From the NCBI RefSeq assembly GCF_001025155.1, contig NZ_AP012322.1, positions 496,001-560,000 on the forward strand: a stretch of 64,000 nucleotides of DNA, written 5' to 3'. The notes under the pieces are model-generated. The model saw only the letters and a program-made list of their open reading frames with translations, was not told the DNA's origin and ran no database searches. The first letter of the stretch is position 1; every line of letters begins with the position of its first letter. This document shows positions 44,524 to 54,900 of the stretch, in pieces. Both the position numbers and the translations under genes were made by a program. The DNA is from Bifidobacterium angulatum DSM 20098 = JCM 7096. GTDB lineage: Bacteria > Actinomycetota > Actinomycetes > Actinomycetales > Bifidobacteriaceae.

Positions 44524-46416
44524 ATGTGTGGAATCGTTGGATACGCAGGACGGATCGAAACCGCGTGCGGCAAACCGTTGGAGGTATGTCTCCAAGGCTT
44601 GCGGCGACTGGAGTACCGTGGCTATGATTCGGCCGGCGTGGCATTGAGCGCACCGGGCATGGATCATGTCGAGGTGCGTAAGAAGGCCGGGCGTCTCGCC
44701 AATCTGGTCGAAGACATCGAACGTAACCCCATGCCGATGGCCACGGTGGGCATCGGGCATACGCGTTGGGCCACCAACGGCGTGCCGAACGATATCAACG
44801 CGCATCCGCACACCTCCCGCGACGGCAAGGTCGCCATCATCCATAACGGCATCATCGAGAACGCCTCCCAGCTGCGTCTCGACCTGCAGACCGAAGGCTA
44901 CCGTTTCGCCTCCGAGACGGATACCGAGGTCGCGGCCAAACTGCTGGGCAAGATCAGCGACAAGATCATCGGGGAGACAGGCAAGCCGGATCTGTTCAAG
45001 GCGGTCCGCCGCCTGGCACGCATGCTGGAAGGCGCGTTCACCATTCTCGCCACCGATGTGCGCCAGCCGGATATCGTCGTCGGTGCCCGTCATGACTCAC
45101 CGCTGGTCGTGGGCCTTGGCGAGGGGGAGAACTTCCTTGGCTCCGATGTGGCCGCGTTCGTCGCCTACACGAAGCGTGCGATGGAGGTCGATCAGGATCA
45201 GGCCGTGTGCGTAAGCGCCGACAAGGTGGTCGTCTCCGATTTCATGGGCAACATCGTGCCCGATCCGAAGGTCTACACCGTGGATTGGGATGCCTCCGCC
45301 GCCGAGAAGGGCGGCTGGGATTCCTTTATGGACAAAGAGATCCATGAGGATCCGGCGGCCGTGCAGCGCACGCTGCTGGGTCGTCTTGGCGAGAACGGCG
45401 CCTTGAACCTTGACGAGGTACGCATTGACGAACACGATTTCAAAGGCATCGACAAGATCATCGTCATCGCCTGCGGCACCGCGGCATACGCCGGCATGGT
45501 CGCCAAATATGCCATCGAACATTGGGTGCGCATCCCGGTCGAGGTCGAGCTTGCGCACGAATTCCGCTATCGCGACCCGATCCTGACTCCGCGCACGCTG
45601 GTCGTTGCCATCTCGCAGTCCGGCGAGACCATGGACACGCTGATGGCGTTGCGCCATGCCCGCGAACAGGGGTCCAAGGTGCTGGCCATCTGTAATACGC
45701 AGGGTGCGACCATCCCGCGCGAATCCGACGCCGTGCTGTACACGCATGCCGGTCCGGAGGTCGCCGTCGCCTCCACCAAGGCGTTCGTGGCGCAGATCAC
45801 CGCAGCCTACGTGCTCGGCCTGTACTTGGCGCAGGTGAAGGGCGCGATGTACCGCGACGAGATCCAGCAGACGCTTGATTCGCTCAAGGACATGCCGCGC
45901 AAGATCCAGTGGGTGCTCGACACGCAGACCGAAACCGTTCACGCGGCGGCCGAGCAGATGGTCGATGCCAAGTCCTTCCTGTTCTTGGGCCGTCACGTCG
46001 GCTACCCGGTGGCCATGGAAGGTGCGTTGAAGCTCAAGGAAATCGCCTACACCTTCACCGAGGGCTTCGCGGCAGGCGAGCTCAAGCACGGTCCGATCGC
46101 GCTGGTCGACGAGGGCGAACCGGTCGTGTTCATCGTGCCGCCCGCACGCGGGCGCAACGTGCTGCACGCCAAGGTGATCTCCGGCATCGAGGAGGTCAAG
46201 GCGCGCGGCGCGTACATCATCGCCGTGGCCGAGGAGAACGATCCCGATGTGGAGCGGTACGCCGATGTGGTGTTCTGGCGCCCCGCCTGCCCGACGCTGA
46301 TGAGCCCGCTGGTGGACGTGGTGCCGCTGCAGCTGTTCGCCATGGATATGGCCAAGCTGAAGAAGTACGACGTGGATAAGCCCCGTAACCTCGCCAAGTC
46401 CGTTACCGTCGAATAG
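44524..46416 (+). CDS. glmS: Glutamine-fructose-6-phosphate aminotransferase (isomerising)
   Basis: A 630-residue GlmS making glucosamine-6-phosphate for amino-sugar and peptidoglycan synthesis. The class II glutaminase domain starts with the nucleophile Cys2 (MCGIVGYAG), with HTRWATNG; two SIS isomerase domains (ACGTAAYAGMV and ISQSGETMDT; FLGRHVGYPVAMEGALKLKEI); C-terminal DKPRNLAKSVTVE. Ribosome site tagggct before the ATG. No glmS ribozyme is seen upstream. Confidence 0.96.
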   Translation: MCGIVGYAGRIETACGKPLEVCLQGLRRLEYRGYDSAGVALSAPGMDHVEVRKKAGRLANLVEDIERNPMPMATVGIGHTRWATNGVPNDINAHPHTSRDGKVAIIHNGIIENASQLRLDLQTEGYRFASETDTEVAAKLLGKISDKIIGETGKPDLFKAVRRLARMLEGAFTILATDVRQPDIVVGARHDSPLVVGLGEGENFLGSDVAAFVAYTKRAMEVDQDQAVCVSADKVVVSDFMGNIVPDPKVYTVDWDASAAEKGGWDSFMDKEIHEDPAAVQRTLLGRLGENGALNLDEVRIDEHDFKGIDKIIVIACGTAAYAGMVAKYAIEHWVRIPVEVELAHEFRYRDPILTPRTLVVAISQSGETMDTLMALRHAREQGSKVLAICNTQGATIPRESDAVLYTHAGPEVAVASTKAFVAQITAAYVLGLYLAQVKGAMYRDEIQQTLDSLKDMPRKIQWVLDTQTETVHAAAEQMVDAKSFLFLGRHVGYPVAMEGALKLKEIAYTFTEGFAAGELKHGPIALVDEGEPVVFIVPPARGRNVLHAKVISGIEEVKARGAYIIAVAEENDPDVERYADVVFWRPACPTLMSPLVDVVPLQLFAMDMAKLKKYDVDKPRNLAKSVTVE

Positions 46417-46442
46417 TCGTAGCGCATGTCGCTGCTTGGCAT

Positions 46443-46516
46443 GGCCGGCATACGCCGTTACGTTGCGCATGGATCTGCACAAAGCCGAATGCGCGGCGTT
46501 TCGGCGTATGCCGGCC
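46443..46516 (+). terminator. Long hairpin after glmS
   Basis: Perfect 15-bp arms ggccggcatacgccg (46443-46457) and cggcgtatgccggcc (46502-46516), with a nested pair (tgcgcat/atgcgcg) in the loop. It ends 22 nt before the pseudouridine synthase start. Confidence 0.75.
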
Positions 46517-46538
46517 TTCGTGCAGTCGGGAGAGTTTT

Positions 46539-47333
46539 GTGAAACAGGAGCGTAGGCACCGGTATGTGACCGAGGAACCGCATATTCCGTTCGACTGTAC
46601 GGTGCTGTATGAGGACGAGCGGATCATTGTGGTGGATAAGCCGCATTTTCTGGCCACCACGCCTCGTGGTATGTGGTATCGGGAGACGGCGTTGATTCGG
46701 CTGCGGCAGACTTATGGCGAACCGGACATCATACCCGCGCACCGGCTGGATCGCCTGACCGCGGGCATTGTGGTGTTCGTGCGTGACCGTGCCAGCCGGG
46801 GTGCCTACCAGCTGCTGTTCCAGAACCATCTGGCGGTGAAGACCTACGAATGCCTGGCGCCGCTCAGACCGATCGGTAGGCCGTGCTTCGGCACCATACG
46901 CAAGTTGGAACCGCCCAGGCCGTTTCCGTTGGAACGGCGGTCGCGCATCGTCAAACAGCGGGGGATACTGCAAGCCTATGAGGAGCCCGGCACGCCGAAT
47001 GCCGAAACGCTGATCGAACGTGTGGGACTGGGGCATATGGATCGTACGGGATATCCGCTTTCTGGAATGGACGGCCGCCATATGGTGGCGCGATATGTGC
47101 TGCATCCGCGAACCGGCAAGACGCACCAGTTGAGAGTGCACATGAATTCGCTGGGACTGCCCATCGTGGGGGACGACTTCTACCCGCGCATCATCGAACA
47201 TGCCTACGATGATTTTTCCAATCCGCTGGAACTGGTGGCCCGCGAACTCGAATTCGACGATCCGCTGACCGGCGAACACCGCCGCTTCACCTCGCGCATC
47301 CCCTTGAATGAGTGGTTGGGGGAGTGGCGCTGA
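46539..47333 (+). CDS. RluA-family RNA pseudouridine synthase
   Basis: A 264-residue synthase without an S4 domain. Catalytic motif AHRLDRLTAGIVVF with the Asp nucleophile, plus the uridine-binding ARYVLHPRTGKTHQLRVHM and LPIVGDDFYP. Starts at GTG 46539 (gggagag upstream). Which rRNA or tRNA uridine it modifies cannot be told from sequence. Confidence 0.88.
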   Translation: MKQERRHRYVTEEPHIPFDCTVLYEDERIIVVDKPHFLATTPRGMWYRETALIRLRQTYGEPDIIPAHRLDRLTAGIVVFVRDRASRGAYQLLFQNHLAVKTYECLAPLRPIGRPCFGTIRKLEPPRPFPLERRSRIVKQRGILQAYEEPGTPNAETLIERVGLGHMDRTGYPLSGMDGRHMVARYVLHPRTGKTHQLRVHMNSLGLPIVGDDFYPRIIEHAYDDFSNPLELVARELEFDDPLTGEHRRFTSRIPLNEWLGEWR

Positions 47334-47358
47334 CTGCAAACGACTCACATGGACATAC

Positions 47359-47404
47359 ATACGCCGGAGGGCGGCACCCATACGGATGCCGCCCTCCGGC
47401 GTAT
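47359..47404. terminator. Bidirectional terminator, perfect 18-bp inverted repeat
   Basis: Arms atacgccggagggcggca (47359-47376) and its exact inverted copy (47387-47404), 10-nt loop, between convergent genes. Confidence 0.9.
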
Positions 47405-47439
47405 CGCTATGATTCAGGCTGGTGAAAGCCGAAGCCGGA

Positions 47440-48867
47440 TCACTTCACCGCGTTCAGCCACTGCTCCTTGGTGGCCTTCTCGGCTTCGAGCTTGGCCTTC
47501 TTGGCCGGATCGGTTTCGGCTGCGATCTTGGCGTCGAGTTCGGCGAGCTGGGCGTTGAGCTGCTCCTCGAAGCTGGACTTGCGGGCGTCGGCCTCGGGGT
47601 CGGACTGCTTCCAAGCAGCCTCCTCGACGGACTTGATCTGCTTGTCCACCTCGTCCAGACGGCCTTCGATGCGGCGCATGTCCTCGCGCGGCACATAGCC
47701 GATCTGATCCCACTCGTCCTGAATCGCGGCCAGAGCCTGACGAGCCTGCTTGGCGGCCTTCTCGTCGGCCACCGGTACCAGCGCCTCGGCCTTCTTCAGC
47801 AATTCCTCCTTCTTGGCGAGATTCTCCTTCTCATCGGCGGAGATCTGCTCACGATCGGCCTGACGGGCATTGAAGAAGGTATCGGCGGCCTCGCGGAAAC
47901 GAGCCCACAGGGCATCGTCCTCATTGCGGCCTGCACGACCGGCCTTCTTCCAACGGTCCATCAGCTCGTTGAACTGGCGGGAGGTCTCGCCCCAGGCGGT
48001 GGAGTTCTTGATCTCATTGGCCTCGGCGATGATCGCCTCCTTGGCGGCCTTGGCCTGGTTGCGCTCGTTGTCGCGAGCCTGCGCCCACTTGCGGCGTGCC
48101 TGGTTGAAGGTGGTGCGGGCGGCGGAGAAACGCTTCCACAGTTCGTCGGCGTCCTTCTTGTCGATGCGCACGTTATTGCGCTGGTGTGCCTGCCATTCGT
48201 CGAACAGCGTGCGGAACTTGTCGGCGGTGGAACGCCAGTTGGTGTTGTCTCCAAGACCGGCTGCCAGCGCCTCCGCCTTCTCCACGATGGCGGTGCGTCC
48301 TGCGACCGCGGCCGCCACGGCAGCCTTGCGTGCCTCGGCCAGCTCCGCCTTCTTGGCTTCGGCCTTGGTCTTGAGCTCCTCATACTGGGCCTTGAGTGCG
48401 GCCAGATCGCCCACCACGGCGGGGGATTCGGTTTCTTCGGCCAGCATCTTCATCGTTTCGTCGATCTCGCGGGACTTGATGGTGGAGCTCTTCAGACGTG
48501 CGGCCAATGCATCGAGCTTGGCCTTGAGATCAAGGAAACGACGGGCGTACAGCGCCAGTGCCTCTTCCTTGGACACGTCGGGGAACTGGCCGACCTCACG
48601 TTCGCCGTCGCCATCCTTGACGAATACGGTGCCGTTCTCATCGACATGTCCGAATGATTCGGCCTGCTTGACCTGGGTCTCGGTGTAGGTGGCAGCTGCC
48701 GGTGCGGCGACGCGACGGGCCGCCGGTGCGGCTTTCTTGGCGAATGCTGCGGGGGACGGAGCATGGGGCTTCGGAGCGGCGGGCTTCGGTGCCTGAGTCG
48801 CTTCGCGTGTCTCCTGTGCGGTGGTCTCGGTGGTGGTTTCGTTCTTGGTGACGTTCTCGTCGGCCAT
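47440..48867 (-). CDS. DUF349 repeat protein
   Basis: A 475-residue, highly charged, helical protein. After an Ala/Pro/Thr-rich N terminus (about 1-75) come DUF349 repeats, each with a W..F...W/R.A....DELW.RF pattern: NWRSTADKFRTLFDEW...DADELWKRFSAARTTF, TSRQFNELMDRWKKAGRAGRNEDDALWARFREAADTFF, and QIGYVPREDMRRIEGRLD. The family is widespread in actinobacteria; function unknown. Start at ATG 48867 with aaggagc upstream. Divergent from hisS. Confidence 0.88.
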   Translation of the reverse strand: MADENVTKNETTTETTAQETREATQAPKPAAPKPHAPSPAAFAKKAAPAARRVAAPAAATYTETQVKQAESFGHVDENGTVFVKDGDGEREVGQFPDVSKEEALALYARRFLDLKAKLDALAARLKSSTIKSREIDETMKMLAEETESPAVVGDLAALKAQYEELKTKAEAKKAELAEARKAAVAAAVAGRTAIVEKAEALAAGLGDNTNWRSTADKFRTLFDEWQAHQRNNVRIDKKDADELWKRFSAARTTFNQARRKWAQARDNERNQAKAAKEAIIAEANEIKNSTAWGETSRQFNELMDRWKKAGRAGRNEDDALWARFREAADTFFNARQADREQISADEKENLAKKEELLKKAEALVPVADEKAAKQARQALAAIQDEWDQIGYVPREDMRRIEGRLDEVDKQIKSVEEAAWKQSDPEADARKSSFEEQLNAQLAELDAKIAAETDPAKKAKLEAEKATKEQWLNAVK

Positions 48868-48963
48868 GGCCAGCTCCTTACAGCTTGGAAGTGTGTGCAT
48901 CGCGCTTCACATCCTGACAAAATAAGGATGATTGACGCAACCTTCACCTATTATATTGATTCC

Positions 48964-50343
48964 GTGGCTAAAGGCGCATCAATATCAGGATTTCCAGAGT
49001 GGCTCCCCTCTGAACGTGTTGTGGAGCAGCGTGTTATCGACACGCTCCGTGAAGTATTCGAGCTCAACGGCTTCCTCGGCATCGAGACAAGAGCCGTGGA
49101 AACTGGGGCTTCGCTGCTGAAAAAGGGCGAGACCAGCAAAGAGATCTACCTGTTGAGCCGTTTGCAGGATGTCGGCAACGAATCCGACACACCGATTGAG
49201 GAACGGCTCGGTCTGCATTTCGATCTCACCGTGCCGCTGAGCCGGTATGTGGTCGAGCATTCCGGCGATCTCGCGTTCCCGTTCAAGCGTTGGCAGATCC
49301 AAAAGGTCTGGCGCGGCGAGCGCCCGCAGGAGGGTCGCTTCCGCGAGTTCGTCCAGGCCGATATCGACGTGATCGGCAACGGCGATCTGCCGGACCACTA
49401 CGAAGTAGAGCTGCCGCTGGTCATGGTCTCCGCATTGGAGCGCCTGCGCGAGTTCGGCCTGCCCAAGGCGACCGTGCATGCGAACAACCGCAAGCTTTCC
49501 GAAGGCTTCTACCGTGGCCTTGGACTCGACGATATCGAAGGCGTGCTGCGTGAGATCGACAAGCTCGACAAGATCGGCGCCGACGAAGTGGCCAAGCTGC
49601 TCGTCGAGACCTGCGGTGCCACCGACGCGCAGGCCCGCGCCTGCCTCGAGCTGGCCGAGCTCACCGCCGCCAACGGCGCCGAACTCGCCGAAAAATTCGA
49701 CGAACTCGCGGCCAAGCACGGCATCTCCCAGGAGTCTGAAGCTTACGCGCTCGCGCGTGAAGGCCTGAACACGCTGGGCATGATCGTCGACCAGGCGGCC
49801 GCGATTCGCCCCGGCTCCGTCATCGCTGACCTGAAGATCGCCCGCGGATTGGACTACTACACCGGTTCCGTGTACGAGACCTTCCTCGACGGTGCCGCAT
49901 CCCTTGGCTCCATCTGCTCCGGCGGGCGTTACGACAACCTCGCCTCGCAGGGCAACCGCAAGTACCCGGGCGTCGGCCTGTCCATCGGTTTGAGCCGACT
50001 CGTCAGCTACATGCTGCACACCGCGGGCGCACACGCCAATCGCGTGTCCCCGGCAAGCGTGCTTGTCGCGGTGTGGAACGAAAGCGAACGTGCCGAGTCC
50101 AATGCCATCGCCAATGCGTTGCGTTCCCGCGGCATCGCCGCCGATGTGGCTCCGACCGCCGCCAAGCTGGGCAAGCAGATCAAGTACGCCGATAAGCTCG
50201 GCATTCCATTCGTGTGGTTCCCCGGCCAGGAGGGTGCCGGCGATGAGGTGAAGAACATCGTGTCCGGCGAACAGCGTCCGGCCGATCGCACGTCGTGGGA
50301 GCCGGATACTGTTAATGCCCGGCAAACCGTTGTTATTGATTGA
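48964..50343 (+). CDS. hisS: Histidyl-tRNA synthetase
   Basis: A 459-residue class II synthetase. N-terminal AKGASISGFPEWLPSERV; motif 2 QIQKVWRGERPQEGRFREFVQADIDVIG; histidine-binding motif GLDYYTGSVYETFL; C-terminal anticodon-binding domain. GTG 48964 is the start where homology begins. A tattat box (48949-48954) lies 9 nt before it and there is no ribosome site, so the mRNA may be leaderless. aspS follows after 30 bp. Confidence 0.95.
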   Translation: MAKGASISGFPEWLPSERVVEQRVIDTLREVFELNGFLGIETRAVETGASLLKKGETSKEIYLLSRLQDVGNESDTPIEERLGLHFDLTVPLSRYVVEHSGDLAFPFKRWQIQKVWRGERPQEGRFREFVQADIDVIGNGDLPDHYEVELPLVMVSALERLREFGLPKATVHANNRKLSEGFYRGLGLDDIEGVLREIDKLDKIGADEVAKLLVETCGATDAQARACLELAELTAANGAELAEKFDELAAKHGISQESEAYALAREGLNTLGMIVDQAAAIRPGSVIADLKIARGLDYYTGSVYETFLDGAASLGSICSGGRYDNLASQGNRKYPGVGLSIGLSRLVSYMLHTAGAHANRVSPASVLVAVWNESERAESNAIANALRSRGIAADVAPTAAKLGKQIKYADKLGIPFVWFPGQEGAGDEVKNIVSGEQRPADRTSWEPDTVNARQTVVID

Positions 50344-50373
50344 TTAATCGAATAATTTGGGAGTATTCAAAGC

Positions 50374-52173
50374 ATGAGCCAGACGGCATATAGAACACAT
50401 CATGCCACTGAAGTCACCGAGGCTCTCGTCGGCCAGAAGGTCACCCTGTCCGGTTGGGTCGACCGCCGCCGCGACCATGGTGGAGTCGCCTTCATCGATC
50501 TGCGCGATTCCTCCGGCCTGGTGCAGGTCGTCATCTATGACGAGGAGCAGGCGCGTCCGCTGCGTTCCGAGTTCGTGATCCAGGTCACCGGCGAGGTGCG
50601 TCTGCGTCCGGAAGGCAATGAGAACGAGCATCTTGCCACCGGCAAGATCGAGGTCGTGGCCGAGAGCATCGACGTGCTCGCCAAGTCCGACGCCCTGCCG
50701 TTCCAGGTGTCCACCGCGCTTGAAAACGAGTCCGAGAACAAGCTGCCTGGCGAGGAAGTGCGTCTCAAGTACCGTTACCTCGACCTGCGCCGCCCCGGCA
50801 TGCAGAGCAATCTGAAGCTGCGTTCCGACATGGCCAAGGCCGCCCGTCACGCGCTTGAGGATCTGGACTTCACCGAGGTCGAGACCCCGACGTTCATCAA
50901 GTCCACCCCGGAGGGCGCACGAGACTTCGTGGTGCCGGCCCGACTGGTACCCGGCTCCTGGTACGCGCTGCCGCAGTCCCCGCAGCTGCTCAAGCAGCTG
51001 CTTATGGTCTCCGGCGTCGAACGCTACTACCAGTTCGCCCGCTGCTACCGTGACGAGGACTTCCGCGCCGATCGCCAGCCTGAATTCACCCAGCTCGATA
51101 TGGAGATGGCGTACGTGGATCAGGAAGACGTGATGGCCATGGCCGAAAAGGTCATTGCCGCCATCTGGAAGGCCGCCGGCTATGAGGTCCAGCTGCCGCT
51201 GCCGCGCATCACCTGGCAGGAGGCCATGGACAAGTATGGCTCCGACAAGCCCGATCTGCGCTTCGGCAACCCGATCATCGAGCTGACCGACTACTTCAAG
51301 AACACGCCGTTCCGCGTGTTCCAGGCTCCGTATGTGGGTGCCGTGCTCTTCAAGGGCGGCGCCTCCACGCCGCGTCGTCAGTTCGACGCTTGGCAGGAAT
51401 GGGCCAAGCAGCGCGGTGCCAAGGGTCTTGCCTATGTGCAGTTCACCGCCGACGGCGAGCTCAAGGGGCCTGTGGCCAAGAACCTGTCCGATGAGGAGCG
51501 CGCCGGCCTTAAGGAAGCCGTTGGCGCGGAGGACGGCGACGCCGTGTTCTTCGCCGCCGGTGCCCGCGAATCCTCCCAGCTGCTGCTGGGCGCCGCCCGT
51601 GTGGAGCTCGCCTCTCGCGCCGGACTGCTCGACCCGAAGAAGTTCGCGTTCACCTGGGTTGTGGACTTCCCGCTGTTCAAGCCAACCGACGATCCGGACG
51701 ACGACGACGTGGCGGTCGGCCACTCCAAGTGGACCTCCATGCACCACCCGTTCACCATGCCGTCCAAGGATTGGATCGACAAGTTCGATCAGGATCCGGA
51801 GCACGCCATGTCCGACTCCTACGACATCGTCTGCAACGGTGAGGAGATGGGCGGCGGTTCCGTGCGTATCCATCGCGACGACATCCAGGATCGTGTGCTC
51901 AACGTGCTCGGCATCAGCAAGGAAGAGGCCGAAGATAAGTTCGGCTTCCTGCTGGAGGCCTTCAAGTACGGCGCTCCGCCTCATGCGGGCATCGCACTGG
52001 GCTGGGACCGCACCGTGTCCATCCTTGCCGGCGCCCCGTCCATCCGCGACGTCATCGCCTTCCCGAAGGCCGGCGGCGGCCGCGATCCGCTGACCGGTGC
52101 CCCGGCTCCGATCTCCGACGAGCAGCGCGCCGAAACCGGCGTCGACTATGACCCGGATGAGGACGAGGACTGA
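50374..52173 (+). CDS. aspS: Aspartyl-tRNA synthetase
   Basis: A 599-residue bacterial-type AspRS: N-terminal OB-fold anticodon-binding domain ([23 protein letters not shown]), class II motif 2 [23 protein letters not shown], the inserted GAD domain (about 300-410), and motif 3 [15 protein letters not shown]. Ribosome site gggag before ATG 50374. Expected to be cotranscribed with hisS. Confidence 0.95.
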   Translation: MSQTAYRTHHATEVTEALVGQKVTLSGWVDRRRDHGGVAFIDLRDSSGLVQVVIYDEEQARPLRSEFVIQVTGEVRLRPEGNENEHLATGKIEVVAESIDVLAKSDALPFQVSTALENESENKLPGEEVRLKYRYLDLRRPGMQSNLKLRSDMAKAARHALEDLDFTEVETPTFIKSTPEGARDFVVPARLVPGSWYALPQSPQLLKQLLMVSGVERYYQFARCYRDEDFRADRQPEFTQLDMEMAYVDQEDVMAMAEKVIAAIWKAAGYEVQLPLPRITWQEAMDKYGSDKPDLRFGNPIIELTDYFKNTPFRVFQAPYVGAVLFKGGASTPRRQFDAWQEWAKQRGAKGLAYVQFTADGELKGPVAKNLSDEERAGLKEAVGAEDGDAVFFAAGARESSQLLLGAARVELASRAGLLDPKKFAFTWVVDFPLFKPTDDPDDDDVAVGHSKWTSMHHPFTMPSKDWIDKFDQDPEHAMSDSYDIVCNGEEMGGGSVRIHRDDIQDRVLNVLGISKEEAEDKFGFLLEAFKYGAPPHAGIALGWDRTVSILAGAPSIRDVIAFPKAGGGRDPLTGAPAPISDEQRAETGVDYDPDEDED

Positions 52174-52191
52174 TCGTAGATTCGATTGCAT

Positions 52192-52224
52192 GAGCGCCAA
52201 GTCGCATGATGCGGCTTGGCGCTC
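52192..52224 (+). terminator. Terminator after aspS
   Basis: gagcgccaag (52192-52201) and cttggcgctc (52215-52224), with inner cgcat/atgcg pairing, followed by gttgtgt. Confidence 0.75.
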
Positions 52225-52322
52225 GTTGTGTGAAGCCCTGTTATCAGGCTTTTCCAAGAAGTTCACCTGCCGTTTGCCTGAGTGCATGCGGTGCAACATC
52301 TTGCTGGTTTACCGTGTGTCGC

Positions 52323-52463
52323 ATGAGTCGTTATCCGCGGTGTCGCATGCATGATTGGTTCGTCCGGAATGTGCCGGAACGCGTGGCGTTTGCGGTGGTG
52401 GGGGTTATGACGCTAGCCGCCGTCGTTGCCATCGCTGCGCTGCGCTGGATGATGCTTGATTGA
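52323..52463 (+). CDS. Possible small membrane protein, 46 residues
   Basis: Reads MSRYPRCRMHDWFVRNVPER then one membrane segment (about 21-43, VAFAVVGVMTLAAVVAIAALRW). A taccgt box ends 7 nt before ATG 52323, like the other leaderless starts in this window. An internal ATG at 52347 gives a 38-residue form. The only gene candidate in the 403 bp between aspS and gluA. No family recognised; could be chance. Confidence 0.45.
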   Translation: MSRYPRCRMHDWFVRNVPERVAFAVVGVMTLAAVVAIAALRWMMLD

Positions 52464-52576
52464 ATCAGTCCCGCTAGAGGGGCGTTTACTTGTAGCGTCT
52501 ATTGACTTCTCTGGTTTCTCGGGCGTTCATGAGACAAAACCCGAGCGGAAACATACTTCGTTTATACTGAGCAGCT

Positions 52577-53374
52577 ATGTCAGATATGAACGAACTCAAT
52601 ATCACGCGCCCGCTGGTGCCAGGCACTGAAGACAGCGGGCAGCCTCTAGTAGAACTCACCCACGTGGAGAAGCATTTCGGTGATCTCCACGTTCTCAAGG
52701 ACATCAATCTCACCGTCGACAAAGGCGAGGTGCTGGTCATCGTAGGACCGTCCGGATCGGGCAAATCCACCATGTGCCGCACCATCAACCGACTGGAAAC
52801 CATCGATTCCGGCGTCATCCGCATCGACGGACAGCCCCTTCCCGAGGAAGGCAAGGAGCTTGCCAATCTCCGTGCCGAAGTAGGCATGGTGTTCCAGTCC
52901 TTTAACCTGTTCGCCAACAAGACCATTCTCGAAAACGTCACGCTTGCCCCGATTAAGGTCCGTCATATGGATAAGAAGGCGGCGGAAGACATGGCCATGG
53001 ATCTGCTCGACCGCGTCGGTGTGGCCAGCCAGGCGTCCAAGATGCCGTCCCAGCTGTCCGGCGGCCAGCAGCAGCGCGTCGCCATCGCCCGAGCTTTGGC
53101 CATGAAGCCGAAGGTCATGCTGTTCGATGAGCCGACATCCGCACTCGATCCTGAAATGGTCAATGAGGTGCTTGACGTTATGGTGCAGCTCGCCCGCGAG
53201 GGCATGACCATGCTGTGCGTCACGCACGAGATGGGCTTTGCGCGCAAGGTGGCCGACAAGGTCGTGTTCATGGCTGACGGCCAGATTCTGGAACAGGCTT
53301 CGCCCGACGAGTTCTTCGAGCATCCGAAGACGGAACGCGCCAAGGACTTCCTCTCGAAGATCCTGACCCACTGA
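52577..53374 (+). CDS. gluA: Glutamate ABC transporter ATP-binding protein
   Basis: A 265-residue polar amino acid ATPase: Walker [11 protein letters not shown]-loop VFQSFNLF, signature [14 protein letters not shown], Walker [16 protein letters not shown]-loop THEMGF. First gene of a four-gene cluster with the order of the Corynebacterium gluABCD glutamate importer. tatact (52563-52568) ends 8 nt before the ATG, so transcription may begin at the start codon. Confidence 0.92.
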   Translation: MSDMNELNITRPLVPGTEDSGQPLVELTHVEKHFGDLHVLKDINLTVDKGEVLVIVGPSGSGKSTMCRTINRLETIDSGVIRIDGQPLPEEGKELANLRAEVGMVFQSFNLFANKTILENVTLAPIKVRHMDKKAAEDMAMDLLDRVGVASQASKMPSQLSGGQQQRVAIARALAMKPKVMLFDEPTSALDPEMVNEVLDVMVQLAREGMTMLCVTHEMGFARKVADKVVFMADGQILEQASPDEFFEHPKTERAKDFLSKILTH

Positions 53375-53389
53375 GAAAGAGGGCGGAGT

Positions 53390-54217
53390 ATGAAGAAGAC
53401 ATGGTTCAAACGCGCGTTGGCGGCGCTGTGCGCGCTGACCTGCGCGGTTTCGTTGGCGGGCTGCGGCTCGTCGCAAAGCGACGGCAAGATTCGCATCGGC
53501 ATCAAATTCGACCAGCCGGGCCTGGGCTTCAAGAAGTCCGGTACGTATGTCGGGTTCGATGTGGATGTGGCCAAGTACATTGCCAAGAAGCTCGGATACA
53601 CCGAGGATGAGATCGTATGGAAGGAGGCGCCGTCCAAGCAGCGTGAGGCCATGCTGCAGAACGGTGACGTCGATTTCATCATCGCCACGTATTCCATCAC
53701 CGATGAGCGCAAGAAGGTCGTGGATTTCGCAGGCCCGTACTTCGTGGCCGGCCAGGATCTGCTGGTGCGCAAGGGCGATACTTCGGTCAGGGGCCCTGAG
53801 GACCTGAACGGCAAGCGCCTGTGCTCCGTGACCGGCTCCACTTCGGCCGTCACCGTCAAGGAGAAGTTCGCCAACGAGGTGCAGCTGATGGAACAGCCTG
53901 GCTACGCCGAATGCGCAACCGCATTGTTCTCCGGCATCGTGGACGCGGTGACCACCGACGACATCATTCTCGCGGGTCTCGCATCCGCGTCGCGTGGACG
54001 ACTGGAAGTGGTCGGCAAGCCGTTCACCCAGGAATATTATGGCGTGGGCGTCAAGAAGGGGAGCAATGATCTGAAGAAGAAGATCAACGCCGCCATCACG
54101 GACATGGAGAAGGACGGCTCCTGGAAGCGTGCCCTGGCCGACAACACAAAGGGCACCAACTACACGCCGAATCCGAAATACAACCCGCCGGTGCCGAACG
54201 GAAAGGGGAACAAGTAA
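53390..54217 (+). CDS. gluB: Glutamate ABC transporter substrate-binding lipoprotein
   Basis: A 275-residue family-3 binding protein. Signal peptide with lipobox SLAGC (Cys25). Solute-binding pattern: [36 protein letters not shown], then [23 protein letters not shown] and the arginine/aspartate contacts of the family. Ligand given as glutamate from gene order and similarity. Its stop overlaps the gluC start by 1 nt. Confidence 0.92.
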   Translation: MKKTWFKRALAALCALTCAVSLAGCGSSQSDGKIRIGIKFDQPGLGFKKSGTYVGFDVDVAKYIAKKLGYTEDEIVWKEAPSKQREAMLQNGDVDFIIATYSITDERKKVVDFAGPYFVAGQDLLVRKGDTSVRGPEDLNGKRLCSVTGSTSAVTVKEKFANEVQLMEQPGYAECATALFSGIVDAVTTDDIILAGLASASRGRLEVVGKPFTQEYYGVGVKKGSNDLKKKINAAITDMEKDGSWKRALADNTKGTNYTPNPKYNPPVPNGKGNK

Positions 54218-54894
54218 TGCAGGACCTGATGACGCTGCTTAGCGAATATAACGTGCCGGGTGCCTTTCTGGTGAACATCGAGCTCACGCTGTGGTCCACG
54301 CTGTTCTCCACGATTCTCGGTGTGATCCTGGTCATGATGCGTATCTCGCCGATTCCCTCCCTGCGCACCGTCGCCGGCATCTATGTCGAACTGTTCAAGA
54401 ACCTGCCGCTGACCATCATCATGGTGTTCATGGTGCTGGGTGCCTACGCGCAGCTCAAGCTCACCTTCTCCGACACGTTCTCCACCAATTTCTTCTGGCT
54501 GGCGGTCACCGGCTTGAGCCTGTACACCGCGGCGTTCGTGTGCGAATCGCTGAGGTCCGGCATCAACACCGTGCCGCTCGGTCAGGCGGAGGCCGCACGA
54601 GCGCTCGGATTGAACTTCACCCAGGCTGCGGTCCAGATCATTCTGCCGCAGACGTTCCGCGGTTCGGTGGCGCCGTTGGGCAACACCTTTATCGCGTTGC
54701 TGAAGAACTCCACCGTTGCGGCTGCGGCATCCGTGGCCACCGAAACCTCGACCATGATGAGCGAGATGATCGAATACCATGCCGATCAGATTGTGCTGAT
54801 CTTCCTGATCTTCGCCTTCGGCTATGTGATCCTGATCATCCCGATCGGCATGCTGACCACCTATCTGTCCAACAAGCTCGCGGTGAGGAGGTGA
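54217..54894 (+). CDS. gluC: Glutamate ABC transporter permease
   Basis: A 225-residue HisM-type permease: NIELTLWSTLFSTILG opening, then FKNLPLTIIMVF and the EAA loop LGQAEAARALGLNFTQAAVQIILPQ (about 121-145). Five membrane segments. Pairs with GluD. Confidence 0.92.
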   Translation: MQDLMTLLSEYNVPGAFLVNIELTLWSTLFSTILGVILVMMRISPIPSLRTVAGIYVELFKNLPLTIIMVFMVLGAYAQLKLTFSDTFSTNFFWLAVTGLSLYTAAFVCESLRSGINTVPLGQAEAARALGLNFTQAAVQIILPQTFRGSVAPLGNTFIALLKNSTVAAAASVATETSTMMSEMIEYHADQIVLIFLIFAFGYVILIIPIGMLTTYLSNKLAVRR

Positions 54895-54900
54895 CGCGCA

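Noticed and set aside
50344..52299. A 651-codon open frame opposite aspS
   Set aside because: Antisense shadow of a certain gene; the translation is His/Gly/Arg rich without recognisable domains.
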